This document shows positions 1 through 8,404 of a stretch of 64,000 nt of DNA, in pieces. The position numbers and the translations under genes were made by a program. The notes under the pieces are model-generated. The model was given only the letters and a program-made list of their open reading frames with translations. It made no database searches and was not told where the DNA came from. Origin of the DNA: an uncultured Rubrobacteraceae bacterium (GTDB taxonomy: Bacteria > Actinomycetota > Rubrobacteria > Rubrobacterales > Rubrobacteraceae); contig CADCVF010000070.1 in the NCBI GenBank assembly GCA_902806095.1, positions 1 to 64,000 of the forward strand, given 5' to 3'. Position 1 is the stretch's first letter; each line of letters starts with the position of its first letter.

Positions 1-813
1 GACGGCCACGATGAGTATGTAGACCAGGATGGCGAGAGCGCCGCTGACACCGATGGCCCCGAGGAACGTCCTCATGTTCGTGACGAGGATGACGCCGCCG
101 ACTGCGGTTCCGAGGATGCGGGCCGGCAGGATGCGTACGACGTAGGCAGCTATCGGGGCGGCGATGACGCCACCGAGCAGCAGGGCCCCGACGACCGTCC
201 ACGGGATCTCGGCGAAGCTAAGGGCTAGCAGAAAGCCGACGCTCGCGCTGAGGGCGACGAGGAACTCGCTGGTATCGACGGTGCCGATGATCTTGCGCGG
301 CTCCATACGTCCTGAAGAAAGCAACGTCGGAGTGGAGATTGGGCCCCATCCCCCACCGCCAGCGGCATCGAGGAATCCGGCGATCAGGCCAAGAGGAGCC
401 AGGAAGTTTCTGGAGACGGGCCTGACCTGGACGGGGCGCTGGTGCCGCCTGAAGGAGAAGCGGGCGAGCACGAAGACGCCGAGTCCGAACAGGAAGATGG
501 CGACGAGCGGCTCGGCCGCTTCGGCGGTGATGAACGAACTCACGACCACGGCGCCAAAGAAAGCCCCTATCGCACCTGGTATCGCGAGCGGCCATACTTT
601 CGCCCAGTCCACGTTCCCGAACCGCCAGTGGGAGGCGCCCGAAGCCGCCGTCGTGCCCACCTCGGCGATGTGTACGCTCGCTGATGCCAGCGCCGGCGCG
701 ATGCCAACTGTCAAGAGCAGGCTCTGTGACGTCACCCCGTAAGCCATGCCAAGCGATCCGTCGACCAACTGCGCAATGAGACCCACGATCGCCAATAGCA
801 AGAAATTCGCCAT
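1..813 (-). CDS. TauE/SafE family sulfite/anion exporter (partial)
   Basis: Integral membrane permease of the TauE/SafE family, which exports sulfite, sulfoacetate or related anions. The frame is open from an ATG at 813 to the window edge (271 codons), so the C-terminus is missing. Alternating hydrophobic segments run through the protein, and the N-terminal repeat (IAQLVDGSLGMAYGVTSQSLL) and the second repeat (GFLDAAGGGGWGPISTPTLL) are the family hallmarks. AGGGGTGGGG lies just upstream as ribosome site. It diverges from the sulfatase-like gene at 1073 and faces a persulfide dioxygenase further on, so sulfite efflux is the likely job. The substrate itself cannot be read from the sequence. Confidence 0.88.
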   Translation of the reverse strand, partial: MANFLLLAIVGLIAQLVDGSLGMAYGVTSQSLLLTVGIAPALASASVHIAEVGTTAASGASHWRFGNVDWAKVWPLAIPGAIGAFFGAVVVSSFITAEAAEPLVAIFLFGLGVFVLARFSFRRHQRPVQVRPVSRNFLAPLGLIAGFLDAAGGGGWGPISTPTLLSSGRMEPRKIIGTVDTSEFLVALSASVGFLLALSFAEIPWTVVGALLLGGVIAAPIAAYVVRILPARILGTAVGGVILVTNMRTFLGAIGVSGALAILVYILIVAV

Positions 814-840
814 CTACCCCACCCCTAAATTCTTCATTTT

Positions 841-869
841 GTCTACTATTTCTACCTTGTCTACTATTT
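841..869. promoter_or_regulatory. Direct repeat of GTCTACTATTT, candidate regulator site
   Basis: GTCTACTATTT occurs at 841-851 and again at 859-869, exactly 18 bp apart. On the minus strand this reads TAGTAGACA twice, 28-56 bp upstream of the tauE start and about 200 bp upstream of the sulfatase-like gene. The same 18-bp spaced TAGACA pair recurs at 8354-8377. It fits tandem operator half-sites. The regulator is unknown. Confidence 0.55.
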
Positions 870-1072
870 CGATGTGAAAGATTCGTCGCACTCTAGTCGG
901 CCTGTAAGCAAGTGTCAAGGATCTGGAGAACAAAGTTGTCCAGATCCTAAAAAAATCTCCAGATCTCTTAAGATTTCTACGTAAATGCTCTTGACGCGGC
1001 GCTATAGCTGTTCTAGAGTCCCCATCGCTATTGTTAATAAACTTAGTAGGCAAAGATAGCAAAGGAGGAAAG

Positions 1073-2506
1073 ATGGAGCGACCTAACGTGGTGGTGATCG
1101 TGGCGGACACGTTCCGCAGGGACCACCTTGGCGCTTACGGGAACCCGTTCATCAGCACGCCGCACATAGACGAGTTCGCGCGTTCTTCTGTGGTATTCGA
1201 CCAGCATGTGATCTCTTCGTTCCCCACGATGCCGGCGCGGGCCGACATTCTGACGGGGACGTTCTCGTACACGCACATGGGTTGGGAACCTCTACCGAGG
1301 GAGTTGACGACTCTGCCTGGGGTCCTCTCCAAGGCCGGTTATCACACGATGGGCGTCGTCGACACGCCCTTTTTTATACGCAATGGCTTTGGGTACGACC
1401 GCGGCTTCGACGACTTCATCTGGGTCAGGGGCCAGGGCGACGACACGAGGCCGCACGAGCGGGCCGACGCGCGATCGACGTGGAACTCCGAGGACGACAG
1501 GATGGTCGCCCGCACGATGACGCGGGCGGAGCGGTGGCTGGAGCGGCACCACGACGAGCAGTTCTTCCTCTACGTCGACACCTGGGACCCGCACGAGCCC
1601 TGGGACGCGCCAGAGTACTACACTGCAAGATACAGGGAAGGTTACGAGGGCGGGCAGATCTACCCCGCCTACGGTAACTGGAAGAAGGCTGGCCTCGAAA
1701 AGGACGACGTCGACCTGGGCCACGCCACCTACTGCGGCGAGGTCACGATGGTCGACTTCTGGTTCGGGAGGTTGCTCGCGAAGCTCGACGCCCTTGGCCT
1801 CAGGGAGAACACGCTCGTATTCTTCACCTCGGACCACGGCTTCTACTTCGGGGAGCACGACTACTTCGGCAAGGCCGAATGGGTGCACGACCCTGAGGCT
1901 TCGGTCACAGCGGACTCGTCCGTACCCGAGTGGCTGACCGACTCCTGGCTGTTGACCGTCGAGCGTTCCCCGCTCTACAAGGAATTGACGAACGTGCCCC
2001 TGATGGTGCGTGGGCCTGGCCTGGAGCCCGGCCGCACCAGGGCGATGACGACGGCCCCTGACCTGGCGCCCACGATAATGGACCTCGTGGGTCTCGGGGG
2101 CGTGCCTACCACCATGACGGGCGACTCCTTCGGTAGCGTTCTCGACGGGACCAGAGAAGAGCACAGGCCGCTCGTAGTGAGCTCGTGGCCGCTGTATCTG
2201 GCACAGGGTGAGATCGTCACGGCCATCGACTCCAAGGCGCGCAGGATCGCCGACTACATGCCGGTAACCGTCACGACGCCGGAGCGGTCCCTGATCCTTG
2301 GCGGCCCAGACGACGAGCCCGAGCTCTACGACCTCACCCGCGACCCCGGCGAGCAGGAGAACGTCTGGAGGACGCTCGACGGCGAGGGCGCGCTGCTCGC
2401 CGAACAGGCCCTCACATTCCTCGAGGGCGTCCGCACGCCGGAAGAGTACCTGGCCCCCCGCCGCGAGTCGGTCGACCGTTGGAGGGTGGTCGGAAAGTCC
2501 GCGTGA
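1073..2506 (+). CDS. Sulfatase-like hydrolase with Thr at the nucleophile position
   Basis: Alkaline-phosphatase/sulfatase superfamily hydrolase, 477 aa. Metal-site residues are visible: D12 in VADTFRRDHLGAYG and DHG near residue 254 (TSDHGFYFGEH). The signature region reads T52-M-P-A-R with DILTG following, so Thr replaces the Cys that classical sulfatases convert to formylglycine. Thr nucleophiles are known in phospho-transferring relatives such as LtaS and EptA, so a phosphodiester or phosphonate substrate is possible. There is no signal peptide, so it is probably cytoplasmic. The start at 1073 is set by AAAGGAGGAAAG. It is a paralogue of the gene at 4212 (both carry a DPHEPWD block). Substrate unknown. 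Confidence 0.88.
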   Translation: MERPNVVVIVADTFRRDHLGAYGNPFISTPHIDEFARSSVVFDQHVISSFPTMPARADILTGTFSYTHMGWEPLPRELTTLPGVLSKAGYHTMGVVDTPFFIRNGFGYDRGFDDFIWVRGQGDDTRPHERADARSTWNSEDDRMVARTMTRAERWLERHHDEQFFLYVDTWDPHEPWDAPEYYTARYREGYEGGQIYPAYGNWKKAGLEKDDVDLGHATYCGEVTMVDFWFGRLLAKLDALGLRENTLVFFTSDHGFYFGEHDYFGKAEWVHDPEASVTADSSVPEWLTDSWLLTVERSPLYKELTNVPLMVRGPGLEPGRTRAMTTAPDLAPTIMDLVGLGGVPTTMTGDSFGSVLDGTREEHRPLVVSSWPLYLAQGEIVTAIDSKARRIADYMPVTVTTPERSLILGGPDDEPELYDLTRDPGEQENVWRTLDGEGALLAEQALTFLEGVRTPEEYLAPRRESVDRWRVVGKSA

Positions 2507-2513
2507 TAGCGGG

Positions 2514-2690
2514 TTAGCATTTCAGCTAGCAGCTTTCGCACTTGCGAGCCCTGGCTGACAGGCTGACGAGCGAAGGCGTCAGCCTGAGCGTGCTGAAATG
2601 CTGACAAGTCGCCTGGCGCAGCCTGGCGACGTGCTGAAATGCTGACAAGGTGGCAAAGCCGCCGGGCTGAAACGCTGACATGCTTGCAAG
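2514..2690. repeat. Intergenic CTGAAATGCTGAC-type repeat cluster
   Basis: The gene-free stretch after the sulfatase-like gene is built of degenerate copies of GCTGAAATGCTGAC in both orientations (TTAGCATTTCAGC, TGCTGAAATGCTGACAAG) alternating with small GC-rich imperfect hairpins such as GTCGCCTGGCGCAGCCTGGCGAC. The same units recur at many 3' gene ends in the window. No coding sequence is supported here. Confidence 0.8.
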
Positions 2691-2787
2691 AAATGCTCTA
2701 CGATACCTCTACGATGGCGTCGTGGGGCACCCCGTCGAGGTGCTCTAGGGAATGAGGCAAGATTGGCGCCGGGAAGGAGGAGCGCCA

Positions 2788-3480
2788 GTGAAAGTTAGCG
2801 ACCAGGACTACCTCTTCGAGCAGTTCCGCGTCGAGCGTGGATGCCTCGGCTACGTGGTCGCCGACGCCCGTTCGGCCGCCATCATCGACCCCGAACTGGA
2901 GATGGTCGAGCCTGTTCTCGACTACGTCTTCGAGCACGGGCTAAAGCCGGCCTACATAGTTGATACCCACACGCACGCCGACCATATCTCGGGCGCTAGG
3001 GAACTCAAGTCCAAGACCACGGCGAAGATCGTGATGCACCAGAAAGCACCGGCGAGCTGCGTAGACATAAGGGTCGAGGACGGCGACCGTCTTCTTGTCG
3101 GCGACCTCTCCATCAAATTCATCCACACTCCAGGACACGCGAAGGACCTCGTCTCCGTGATGCTGCCGGGCCGCATCCTCACCGCCGACGCCCTGCTAAT
3201 AGGGTCCTGCGGGCGCACCGACCTCCCCAACGGGAACGCGGTCCGCCAGTACCACACCCTCTATTACACCTACCGCGCCCTCTCCGACGACCTGCTCGTC
3301 TACCCCGGGCACGACTACAACGGCCGCGAATACTCGACCCTTAAGGAGGAGAAGGAGAGTAATCCCAAGATGCACTTCGACACGGAGGAGGAGTTCGTAG
3401 AGTACATGGAGAGGGAGAACCCGGACAAACTCACGCCCGTCTATCATCTAGCCGACGCACTCAAGGCGAATATGGCTTGA
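2788..3480 (+). CDS. MBL-fold hydrolase, ETHE1-like persulfide dioxygenase
   Basis: Metallo-beta-lactamase-fold protein, 230 aa, most like ETHE1-type persulfide dioxygenases, which oxidise glutathione or other low-molecular-weight persulfides to sulfite with a mononuclear iron. Visible ligands are THTHADH (about residues 61-67), the TPGH motif near residue 115, an Asp in LTADALLIGSCGRTD and the terminal YPGHDYNGREYSTL block characteristic of this subfamily. The GTG at 2788 is preferred because GGAAGGAGG sits 9 bp upstream. Upstream in-frame ATGs have no such site. Sulfite made here could be exported by the divergent TauE protein. A rhodanese domain, present in some relatives, is absent. Confidence 0.85.
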   Translation: MKVSDQDYLFEQFRVERGCLGYVVADARSAAIIDPELEMVEPVLDYVFEHGLKPAYIVDTHTHADHISGARELKSKTTAKIVMHQKAPASCVDIRVEDGDRLLVGDLSIKFIHTPGHAKDLVSVMLPGRILTADALLIGSCGRTDLPNGNAVRQYHTLYYTYRALSDDLLVYPGHDYNGREYSTLKEEKESNPKMHFDTEEEFVEYMERENPDKLTPVYHLADALKANMA

Positions 3481-3549
3481 TAGGCCTCAGGTTTCAGGCT
3501 ACAGGAAGATTAACCGGTGCCCGAGACCTCCGAAAGAGAGGAGCAACGA

Positions 3550-4044
3550 ATGAGCGTCACCGACGAGTTATTGAGGAACAACGAAGCTTATGCCGAGGCT
3601 TTCGACAAGGCGGATCTTCCTCTGCCCCCGGCCAAGGGCGTGGCCATAGTCGCCTGCATGGATGCCAGGCTCGACATCTACGGGATGCTCGGACTACAGG
3701 AAGGCGACGCGCACGTGATCCGCAACGCGGGTGGCGTGATAACGGACGACGAGATCCGGTCGCTGGCGATCTCCCAGCGCCTTCTCGGCACAGGCGAGAT
3801 CGTCCTAATCCACCATACCGATTGCGGCATGCTAACGTTCTCCGACGACGAGCTCAAAGCCCAGATCCACGAAGAGGTAGGCCTGAAACCGCACTTCTCC
3901 ATGGAATCCTTCTCCGACCTCGAGGAAGACGTGCGCCAGTCGATTGCCCGCATAAAGTCCAGCCCGTTCATCCCCAACAAGGAGAGCGTGCGCGGCTTCG
4001 TCTACGAGATCGAAACCGGTCGCCTGCGTGAAGTAGGTAGCTAG
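3550..4044 (+). CDS. Beta-class carbonic anhydrase
   Basis: Small cytoplasmic beta-carbonic anhydrase, 164 aa, interconverting CO2 and bicarbonate. Zinc-site motifs are clear: CMDAR near residue 34 (Cys and the Asp-Arg dyad), RNAGG near residue 60 and HHTDCG near residue 95 (His and Cys ligands). The short form with CMDARLD resembles the actinobacterial group exemplified by Rv1284. The start is the ATG after GAGAGGAGCAACG. It follows the persulfide dioxygenase by 69 bp and ends just before a strong hairpin. Mycobacterial relatives have been linked with sulfur metabolism genes. A similar link here is only suggested by position. Confidence 0.92.
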   Translation: MSVTDELLRNNEAYAEAFDKADLPLPPAKGVAIVACMDARLDIYGMLGLQEGDAHVIRNAGGVITDDEIRSLAISQRLLGTGEIVLIHHTDCGMLTFSDDELKAQIHEEVGLKPHFSMESFSDLEEDVRQSIARIKSSPFIPNKESVRGFVYEIETGRLREVGS

Positions 4045-4049
4045 ATCTA

Positions 4050-4070
4050 CAAAGAGGCAAAGCCTCTTTG
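4050..4070. terminator. Hairpin after carbonic anhydrase gene
   Basis: CAAAGAGGC-AAA-GCCTCTTTG is a perfect 9-bp stem with a 3-nt loop beginning 5 bp after the stop codon. There is no T tract, so it may act as a 3'-end stabilising hairpin or an atypical terminator. It runs straight into the 4082-4173 repeat cluster. Confidence 0.6.
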
Positions 4071-4081
4071 CAAGCTGCCAG

Positions 4082-4173
4082 CAATCAGCTTTTGTTCTTT
4101 GCTGACATGCTGAAGTGCTGAGAGCCGCCTGGCAAAGCCTGGCAGCGTGCTGACTGGCTGAAATGCTGATACA
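4082..4173. repeat. Intergenic CTGAAATGCTGAC-type repeat cluster
   Basis: Degenerate heptamer-like units (TTTGCTGACATGCTGAAGTGCTGAG, GTGCTGACTGGCTGAAATGCTGA) surround an imperfect hairpin GCCTGGCAAAGCCTGGC. It lies between the carbonic anhydrase and the lipoprotein sulfatase-like gene. Confidence 0.75.
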
Positions 4174-4211
4174 GTGCGGATTCTGCGCAATGCTGTGGGG
4201 GTCGGCCTGGT

Positions 4212-5669
4212 GTGAGCAAGAAACCGAAGAGGGCGCTGACGCGCAGGGACTTCTTGAAGACCGCCGGAGTGGCCGGAGCTTCGCTGCTCGGCGCGGCCGG
4301 GTGTGCCGGCGTCGCCGACAAAGTGTCGCGGCTGCCCGAGGAGTACCTCCCCGGCGGGGGGGTTGGGCCCAACGTCATCCTGGTGATCATTGACAGCCTG
4401 AGGAAGGACCATGTCGGCGCCTACGGCAACGACTGGATAGAGACCCCAGCCCTCGACGCCCTCGCCGAGGAGAGCGTGCTTTTCACCCAATCCTACCCCG
4501 AGGCCATGCCCACAATACCGGTCAGGCGCGCCATCCACACAGGGATGAGAACCTGGCCCACCCGACCGAGGTCCTTCGGATGGAAGCCGATACCCTCAGG
4601 ACAGACTACGGTGGCCGAGATCCTTGCGAAAGAGGGTTTCGGCACCTACCTCGTGACCGACACCTACGTACAGTTCCCCATGAACTTCGGCAGGGGCTTC
4701 GGGGCTTACGAAATGATCCGGGGCCAGGAGAAGGACCCCTACAAGGACCCCGCCACTATCTCTGAGGAAAAGATGCGAGACCAGTACATCATACTGGGAG
4801 AAGGCAAGAAGGCCCGCCAGTACCTGGCCAACGTGCAGGGCCGCAAGGGCGAGGAAGACTGGTTCGCACCCAGGGTGTTCCTCGACGCCATGGATGTGCT
4901 CGAGGTGGCCACGGGGGAGAACCGGCCTTTCTTCCTGGTAGCGGACTGCTACGACCCCCATGAGCCCTGGGACCCGCCCGAGGAGTACGTGAGCCTCTAC
5001 GATGAGGGCTACAGAGGCAAGGAGCCCCTGGACGACAACTACGGCAGCGACGACTACCTCACCGACCGCCAGCTCCTCAGAATGAGGGCGCTCTACGCCG
5101 CCGAGGTCACCATGATGGACCGTTGGCTCGGGAAGTTCATCGAGAGGGCGCATGAGATCGGGGTGATGGAGAGGACCCTGTTCGTGGTCGTATCCGATCA
5201 CGGCCACCTCCTCGGGGAGCACGGCTACACGGGGAAACTCGCCTACGCCCTCTACCCCGAGCTGACAGATATCATCTTCATGGTGAGGCACCCGCGGGGC
5301 GAGGGGGCTGGAAAGAGCACTGACTTCTACGCTTCGACCCACGACGTCGCGCCGACGATCCTGGGCTTCCTAGGCGTGGAGCAGTCCGAACCCATGGACG
5401 GACAGGACCTGGCGCCCATCCTGGAGGGTAAGGAGCCCCTGCGACCGAGGGCCCACTTCACCCAGGGCTACAAGAACTACGTGTGCTGCAGGGACGAGCA
5501 CAGGGTGATGTTCTGCCGCACCGACGGGGCCGACGCCCACCTCTTCGACGCCGTAAACGACGTAGACCAGAGAAGGGACCTTGCCGAAGCCGAGCCCGAG
5601 ACGGTGAGAATGATGTACGAAGAATACGCCCAGAAAGACGCCGCAGGGCGGCTTCCTGGTTTCAGTTAG
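4212..5669 (+). CDS. Tat-type lipoprotein, sulfatase-like hydrolase with Thr nucleophile position
   Basis: Exported member of the sulfatase/alkaline-phosphatase superfamily, 485 aa, starting at GTG. The N-terminus carries a twin-arginine motif (TRRDFLK, residues 10-16), a short hydrophobic stretch and A-A-G-C31, a plausible lipobox, so it is probably anchored outside the cell membrane after folding in the cytoplasm. Catalytic-core motifs are D61 in IIDSLRKDHVGAYG and SDHGHLLGEHG in the C-terminal half. The signature is T101-I-P-V-R with AIHTG following, so Thr replaces the formylglycine Cys exactly as in the 1073 gene. Classical sulfate-ester hydrolysis is therefore doubtful; phosphoester chemistry is an alternative. 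Substrate unknown. Confidence 0.87.
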   Translation: MSKKPKRALTRRDFLKTAGVAGASLLGAAGCAGVADKVSRLPEEYLPGGGVGPNVILVIIDSLRKDHVGAYGNDWIETPALDALAEESVLFTQSYPEAMPTIPVRRAIHTGMRTWPTRPRSFGWKPIPSGQTTVAEILAKEGFGTYLVTDTYVQFPMNFGRGFGAYEMIRGQEKDPYKDPATISEEKMRDQYIILGEGKKARQYLANVQGRKGEEDWFAPRVFLDAMDVLEVATGENRPFFLVADCYDPHEPWDPPEEYVSLYDEGYRGKEPLDDNYGSDDYLTDRQLLRMRALYAAEVTMMDRWLGKFIERAHEIGVMERTLFVVVSDHGHLLGEHGYTGKLAYALYPELTDIIFMVRHPRGEGAGKSTDFYASTHDVAPTILGFLGVEQSEPMDGQDLAPILEGKEPLRPRAHFTQGYKNYVCCRDEHRVMFCRTDGADAHLFDAVNDVDQRRDLAEAEPETVRMMYEEYAQKDAAGRLPGFS

Positions 5670-5692
5670 TTAGCACTTCAGCTTGTCAGCTC
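5668..5692. repeat. Short repeat unit of the CTGAAATGCTGAC family
   Basis: TAGTTAGCACTTCAGCTTGTCAGCT directly follows and overlaps the stop codon of the lipoprotein gene. It is a minimal, hairpin-free copy of the intergenic repeat seen elsewhere. Confidence 0.6.
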
Positions 5693-5743
5693 TACTTCGG
5701 AGAGGAAAAATCTGCGGAGTGGCTTGACCTGGAAATGATGCTG

Positions 5744-5790
5744 GTCTACAGTCTCCCGATGCCTATAAATTCAGTAGACAAAGTAGTTAA
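5744..5790 (+). promoter_or_regulatory. Candidate operator upstream of the sulfotransferase-ATP sulfurylase gene
   Basis: A CAGTAGACAAAGTAG site lies at 5772-5786, about 100 bp upstream of the start at 5880, and matches the TAGTAGACAAA element near tauE and the Stf0 remnant. GTCTAC at 5744-5749 is its inverted partner 24 bp away. Unlike the other two loci there is no 18-bp direct repeat, so this is a weaker call. Confidence 0.4.
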
Positions 5791-5879
5791 TCTGCCTCGC
5801 GGTATGCTCTCATGACGTTACGGCGTATCCCGGTCGAGTCCGGGGCGCTCATCCTGTTGAGTACGAGAGAGAGGCGCGT

Positions 5880-7826
5880 GTGACACAGAGCAAACCTGTT
5901 GCGTTGTGGGCTGTACCACGCTCGATATCTACGGCGTTCGAGAGGGTCTTTGTGGAGAGGGACGACTTCGAGGTCCTGCACGAGCCGTTTTCGGCCTCCT
6001 ACTATTACGGAACGGACCGCCTGAGCGACCGCTTTGCGGATGCCGAGCCGAAGGCCGAGTACAGCTACGAGAGGGTGCTCGATGATGTCTTCAGGCCGCG
6101 CGAGCATCGCGTCTTTCTCAAGGACATGGCCTACCAGGCGAAGAAGGTGTTGAGTCCCGAGTTCGCCTCGCGGTTCGTCAATACGTTTATCGTGAGGGAC
6201 CCGAAGTACGTGTTGGTGTCGCTGTACGAGATGTGGCCCGACTTTACGCTGGAGGAGACCGGATACGAGGACCTTTACAGGCTCTTCCGTTATGCGACGG
6301 ACTCGGGGGAGGACGTCGCCGTCGTCGACGCGATGACTTTCTCGGAGAATCCTGCTGGCGTGCTCGCCGCCTACTGCGAACACCTCGAGGTGCCCTTCAG
6401 ATCCGGCTCCCTCACTTGGGAATCCGGGGACGTCAGCGAGTGGGACGACTGGGAGGAATGGCACGAGGATGCCGAGAGCAGCACCGGCATAGAGCCGGCC
6501 GAGCGCAGGGACCCCGAGCTGCCCGAGGATCTCCAGGCCGTCTACGAGCAGTGTTTGCCCTACTACTACGAGCTGGCGGCGCACGCGATCCCATCCGTGA
6601 GGAGACTCTCAGCCGGGGACGCCGGAAGGCCTGACGACAAGGAGAAGATCTCGCTCAGAACAGAGAGTGCGATAGCCCCGCACGGGGGGGAACTCATAGA
6701 CCGCGTAGTCCCCGAGGAGGAGATCAGGGAGCGTTCGATGGAGGCCGCGGGGTTGCCGAAGGTGCCGTTGAGCCCGCGGGCCCTATCCGATCTGCAGATG
6801 ATCTCGACCGGCGTCTTCAGTCCTCTCGAAGGGTTCATGCTGCGCGAAGAGTACAAGGGCGTGGTCGAGGACATGCGCCTCCAGAGCGGCCTCGCCTGGA
6901 GCCTTCCAATCACCCTGTCCGTCGACGAAGATCAGGCCGGCGGTCTCACGGAGGGCTCCGAGGTGGCCCTGGTCGACGGTACCGGGGAGCCAGTGGCCAC
7001 CATGATGCTCGAAGAGATGTACGGTTACGACAAGGAGCGCGAGGCCAGAATGGTCTACAGGACCATGGACGCCGACCATCCCGGCGTCGCCGCGGTCTAC
7101 AGGCAGGGCGACGTCCTGCTCGGCGGTGAGGTAGAGCTCTTGCGTCCGCCGGATGAGGGACGCTCCCCCCGCTACTACTACACGCCGGCGCAGCTCAGGG
7201 CCGCCTTCACCGAGAAGGGTTGGAAGCGGATCGTCGGTTTTCAGACCAGGAACCCTGTCCATCGGGCGCACGAGTACATCCAGAAGAGCGCCCTCGAGAC
7301 GGTGGACGGACTCCTCTTGAACCCGCTCGTCGGGGAGACCAAATCGGACGACATACCGGCAGACGTGCGGATGAGGTCTTACGAGGTGATCCTTGACCGC
7401 TATTATCCCGAAGACCGCACGATGCTTGCGGTCTTCCCAGCGGCGATGCGCTACGCCGGTCCGAGGGAGGCCATATTCCACGCGATCTGCCGCAAGAACT
7501 ACGGTTGCTCGCACTTCATCGTAGGCCGCGACCACGCCGGCGTCGGCAGCTACTACGGCACCTACGAAGCCCAGCACATCTTCGAGGAGTTCGAGCCTGA
7601 GGAGCTCGGGATCACACCCCTCTTCTTCGAGCACGCGTTCTTCTGCACGGAGTGCGGGGGCATGGGCTCATCGAAGACCTGCCCGCACGACCCTGACTCG
7701 CACGTCTTCCTCTCGGGCACGAAGGTGCGCGAGATGCTCTCCAAAGGAGAGTATCCGCCGCCCGAGTTCTCCCGCCCCGAAGTCATCGAAGTGCTCATGG
7801 AAGGACAACGAGCTCAGAGCAGGTAG
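5880..7826 (+). CDS. sat: Fusion: sulfotransferase-like domain + ATP sulfurylase
   Basis: A single 648-aa frame joins two enzymes. Residues 1 to about 245 form a P-loop sulfotransferase-like domain; the PAPS-loop candidate is [11 protein letters not shown] (residues 10-20), typical of the Sulfotransfer_5 type. From about residue 265 to the end is a full dissimilatory-style ATP sulfurylase: [11 protein letters not shown] near 455, GRDHAGVG at 549-556, and a Cys-rich loop with C589, C592 and C601 as in zinc-containing homologues. ATP sulfurylase makes APS from ATP and sulfate. The APS kinase at 10631 would complete PAPS, the donor for the N-terminal domain. The GTG start follows GAGAGAGG. The linker (about 245-264) is charged and Asp/Lys rich. 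I know of no well-described enzyme with this order. Confidence 0.9.
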   Translation: MTQSKPVALWAVPRSISTAFERVFVERDDFEVLHEPFSASYYYGTDRLSDRFADAEPKAEYSYERVLDDVFRPREHRVFLKDMAYQAKKVLSPEFASRFVNTFIVRDPKYVLVSLYEMWPDFTLEETGYEDLYRLFRYATDSGEDVAVVDAMTFSENPAGVLAAYCEHLEVPFRSGSLTWESGDVSEWDDWEEWHEDAESSTGIEPAERRDPELPEDLQAVYEQCLPYYYELAAHAIPSVRRLSAGDAGRPDDKEKISLRTESAIAPHGGELIDRVVPEEEIRERSMEAAGLPKVPLSPRALSDLQMISTGVFSPLEGFMLREEYKGVVEDMRLQSGLAWSLPITLSVDEDQAGGLTEGSEVALVDGTGEPVATMMLEEMYGYDKEREARMVYRTMDADHPGVAAVYRQGDVLLGGEVELLRPPDEGRSPRYYYTPAQLRAAFTEKGWKRIVGFQTRNPVHRAHEYIQKSALETVDGLLLNPLVGETKSDDIPADVRMRSYEVILDRYYPEDRTMLAVFPAAMRYAGPREAIFHAICRKNYGCSHFIVGRDHAGVGSYYGTYEAQHIFEEFEPEELGITPLFFEHAFFCTECGGMGSSKTCPHDPDSHVFLSGTKVREMLSKGEYPPPEFSRPEVIEVLMEGQRAQSR

Positions 7827-7830
7827 CAAT

Positions 7831-7949
7831 CAGCATTTCAGCACGCTACGCTCTTCGGGCTTCGCTTGTCAGCATGTCAGCAAGGGCTCACGCACGCGAA
7901 AGCTGAAATGCTGACAAGCGGAGGCGAGGCCGGAGCGTGCTGAAATGCT
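7831..7949. repeat. Intergenic CTGAAATGCTGAC-type repeat cluster
   Basis: Contains CAGCATTTCAGCACG, GTCAGCATGTCAGCA and, in the other orientation, GCTGAAATGCTGACAAGC and GTGCTGAAATGCTT, with CGGAGGCGAGGCCGGAGCG between them. It fills the gap between the converging fusion gene and the small minus-strand membrane gene. Confidence 0.75.
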
Positions 7950-8227
7950 TAACTCGCGACGCCGACTACCACCGCTATGCCGAGCGAGATGAGCATATAG
8001 AAGCATCCGGCGTCGAGGACGTTCTTGAGGCCCACTACGACCGGCAGGACCAGCCAGGCGGCCACGATGGTGGAGAAGAAAACCGTCTCGGCTCCCACCA
8101 TCGCAGAAGCCACCTCGCATGTGAGCAGTGAAGCCAACACGACCGACCCGAGCGCGGGCCCGAGTCGTCCGAGGGCCTGGCCCTTCTCGCCGGTTTTGCA
8201 CCAGAGACCGGTCAATACGGTATACAA
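7949..8227 (-). CDS. Small hydrophobic protein, unknown
   Basis: A 92-aa minus-strand frame with third-position GC like its neighbours and two clear hydrophobic spans (about residues 28-60 and 70-90), so a small integral membrane protein is likely. I do not recognise a family. The furthest start is TTG at 8227, with no convincing ribosome site; a TTG six codons further in is equally possible. It is divergent from the decayed Stf0 sulfotransferase and shares its control region, which holds the TAGACA direct repeat. The overlapping plus-strand frames have poor codon character. Call is tentative. Confidence 0.45.
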   Translation of the reverse strand: MYTVLTGLWCKTGEKGQALGRLGPALGSVVLASLLTCEVASAMVGAETVFFSTIVAAWLVLPVVVGLKNVLDAGCFYMLISLGIAVVVGVAS

Positions 8228-8350
8228 CTGGACTTACGGCGTCAAGCGCCCTGGCCTCATTTGGCGGCCTATTACCGCCGAGAGCCAATATTTTGTCCGG
8301 CATCCAGGATTTGTTGATCCCGTCAGGGTTTCGTGTATTCTTTACCATCG

Positions 8351-8380
8351 TAATAGACAAAATGATTTTAGTAGACATTG
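8351..8380. promoter_or_regulatory. 18-bp spaced TAGACA direct repeat
   Basis: TAATAGACAAAATGATT followed by TAGTAGACATTG places TAGACA at 8354-8359 and 8372-8377, 18 bp apart. This is the same spacing as the pair near tauE (841-869, opposite strand). It is AT-rich in GC-rich surroundings and sits 28 bp before the start of the Stf0 gene, so it likely overlaps its promoter. Confidence 0.55.
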
Positions 8381-8404
8381 ATCACGTACTCGGGAGGAGG
8401 CTTT

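Noticed and set aside
164-742. A 192-aa plus-strand frame over the TauE gene
   Set aside because: Its composition is Arg/Pro-rich without domain features. The minus strand has a clear TauE/SafE protein with membrane spans.
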